Positions 5,371 through 5,809 of a stretch of DNA of 5,809 bases are shown here, one piece after another. A program made the translations under genes and the position numbers. Source of the stretch: Pseudomonadota bacterium (GTDB taxonomy: Bacteria > Desulfobacterota > BSN033 > G020346125); NCBI GenBank assembly GCA_030673585.1, contig DAOVIU010000098.1, positions 1 to 5,809 of the forward strand, written 5' to 3'. The first letter of the stretch is position 1. Every line of letters starts with the position of its first letter. A model generated the notes under the pieces. That model saw only the letters and a program-made list of their open reading frames with translations, did not search any database and was not told the DNA's origin.

Positions 5371-5809
5371 ACGGCGGATCACCATCTGTGCCGGAACGGG
5401 TTGTGGTGCCTACGGCTGTGGGGAAATTGTTTCTGCACTAAAAGACGAGTTGAAGAAGAGGAAGCTTCAGAAGGATGTGGAGATCAAGGTGACGGGTTGT
5501 CACGGGTTCTGTGAGAGGGGTCCCCTCTTGGTGATCAATCCCCAGAAGCTCTTCTATCAAAAGGTCCAGGTGGAGGATGTGCCGGAGATTCTGTCGGAAA
5601 CCATGGAGAAGGGAAACGTTATCGATCGACTCCTCTATGTGGACCCCGCAACGGGTGAGAAAATCGTCCACGAGGATGAGGTTCCCTTTTATAAGCTCCA
5701 AGAGAGGATCATCTTCGGAAAGAACGGCAGCATCGACCCAACATCCATTGATGACTATATCGCAATAGGGGGATATAAAGCACTGGTCAAGGCCCTTTTC
5801 GATATGTCC
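5294..5809 (+). CDS. nuoF: NuoF/HydB-like NADH-binding subunit, N-terminal part (3' truncated)
   Basis: The frame runs open for 172 codons to the window end. It starts at ATG 5294 inside nuoE (+1 frame) and overlaps it by 77 nt. The first residues form a NuoF-like helix (NPEDLERLRQELQRERDPNKRR). A thioredoxin-like [2Fe-2S] domain follows with C32-x4-C37 (ICAGTGC) and C69-x3-C73 (GCHGFCERGPLL). Then come VEDVPEI, DRLLYVDPATGEK and SIDDYIAIGGYKALVKAL, which read like the lead-in of HydB/HndC/NuoF-type proteins before their FMN/NADH domain. This N-terminal [2Fe-2S] extension is found in soluble bifurcating hydrogenases and NAD-linked formate dehydrogenases and is absent from ordinary complex I NuoF. 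The family binds NADH, FMN and a [4Fe-4S] cluster, but those parts lie outside the window. An additional cysteine, C42, sits where Ser is common. No stop-free alternative start with family similarity exists after the nuoE stop, because the helix and first cysteine follow almost at once. Confidence 0.9.
   Translation, partial: MRERLRNPEDLERLRQELQRERDPNKRRITICAGTGCGAYGCGEIVSALKDELKKRKLQKDVEIKVTGCHGFCERGPLLVINPQKLFYQKVQVEDVPEILSETMEKGNVIDRLLYVDPATGEKIVHEDEVPFYKLQERIIFGKNGSIDPTSIDDYIAIGGYKALVKALFDMS

Noticed and set aside
1..5809. CRISPR arrays, tRNA/rRNA genes, insertion sequences or attachment sites
   Set aside because: I looked for repeats, spacer patterns, clover-leaf elements and transposase motifs and saw none; nearly all of the window is coding.

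Overview
The window comes from a strict or facultative anaerobic bacterium. It has moderately high G+C, strong Shine-Dalgarno sites (AGGAGGG and AAGGGG types) and tightly packed genes, all on the + strand. The evidence for anaerobiosis is a complete four-subunit 2-oxoacid:ferredoxin oxidoreductase joined to NADH-diaphorase subunits. I cannot name the phylum from sequence alone; dnaX-ybaB-recR followed by por genes would fit Desulfobacterota-like or other deep anaerobic lineages, but that is a guess.

Region 1 (1-1710) is a housekeeping DNA-maintenance cluster in a widespread bacterial order: the 3' part of dnaX (DNA polymerase III tau/gamma, cut by the window start), ybaB/ebfC (nucleoid-associated protein) and recR (recombination mediator). 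Region 2 (1711-1825) is the only real intergenic gap. It is AT-rich and holds two promoter-like elements and an 18-bp inverted repeat, TTGTTAT-TTTT-TTAACAA, which differs at one position from the clostridial-type Rex operator consensus TTGTTAANNNNTTAACAA. Region 3 (1826-5809) is an operon in the order gamma, delta, alpha, beta of a Por-type enzyme, then a NuoE/HndA-like [2Fe-2S] subunit and a NuoF/HydB-like NADH-binding subunit cut by the window end.

The gamma-delta-alpha-beta enzyme should oxidise pyruvate (or a related 2-oxoacid) with CoA to acyl-CoA, CO2 and low-potential electrons. The NuoE/NuoF pair normally exchanges electrons with NAD(H). Their co-transcription behind a Rex-like site suggests a redox-controlled module linking 2-oxoacid oxidation or synthesis to NAD(H), perhaps through a flavin-based bifurcating complex whose remaining subunit(s) lie downstream. 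The nuoF-like gene has no upstream stop-free start of its own outside nuoE: it appears to begin at 5294, inside nuoE, giving a 77-nt dual-coding overlap that encodes a very basic NuoE tail in one frame and the NuoF N-terminal helix in the other.

The two points most worth following up are the Rex-like operator and the Por+NuoEF linkage with its gene overlap.
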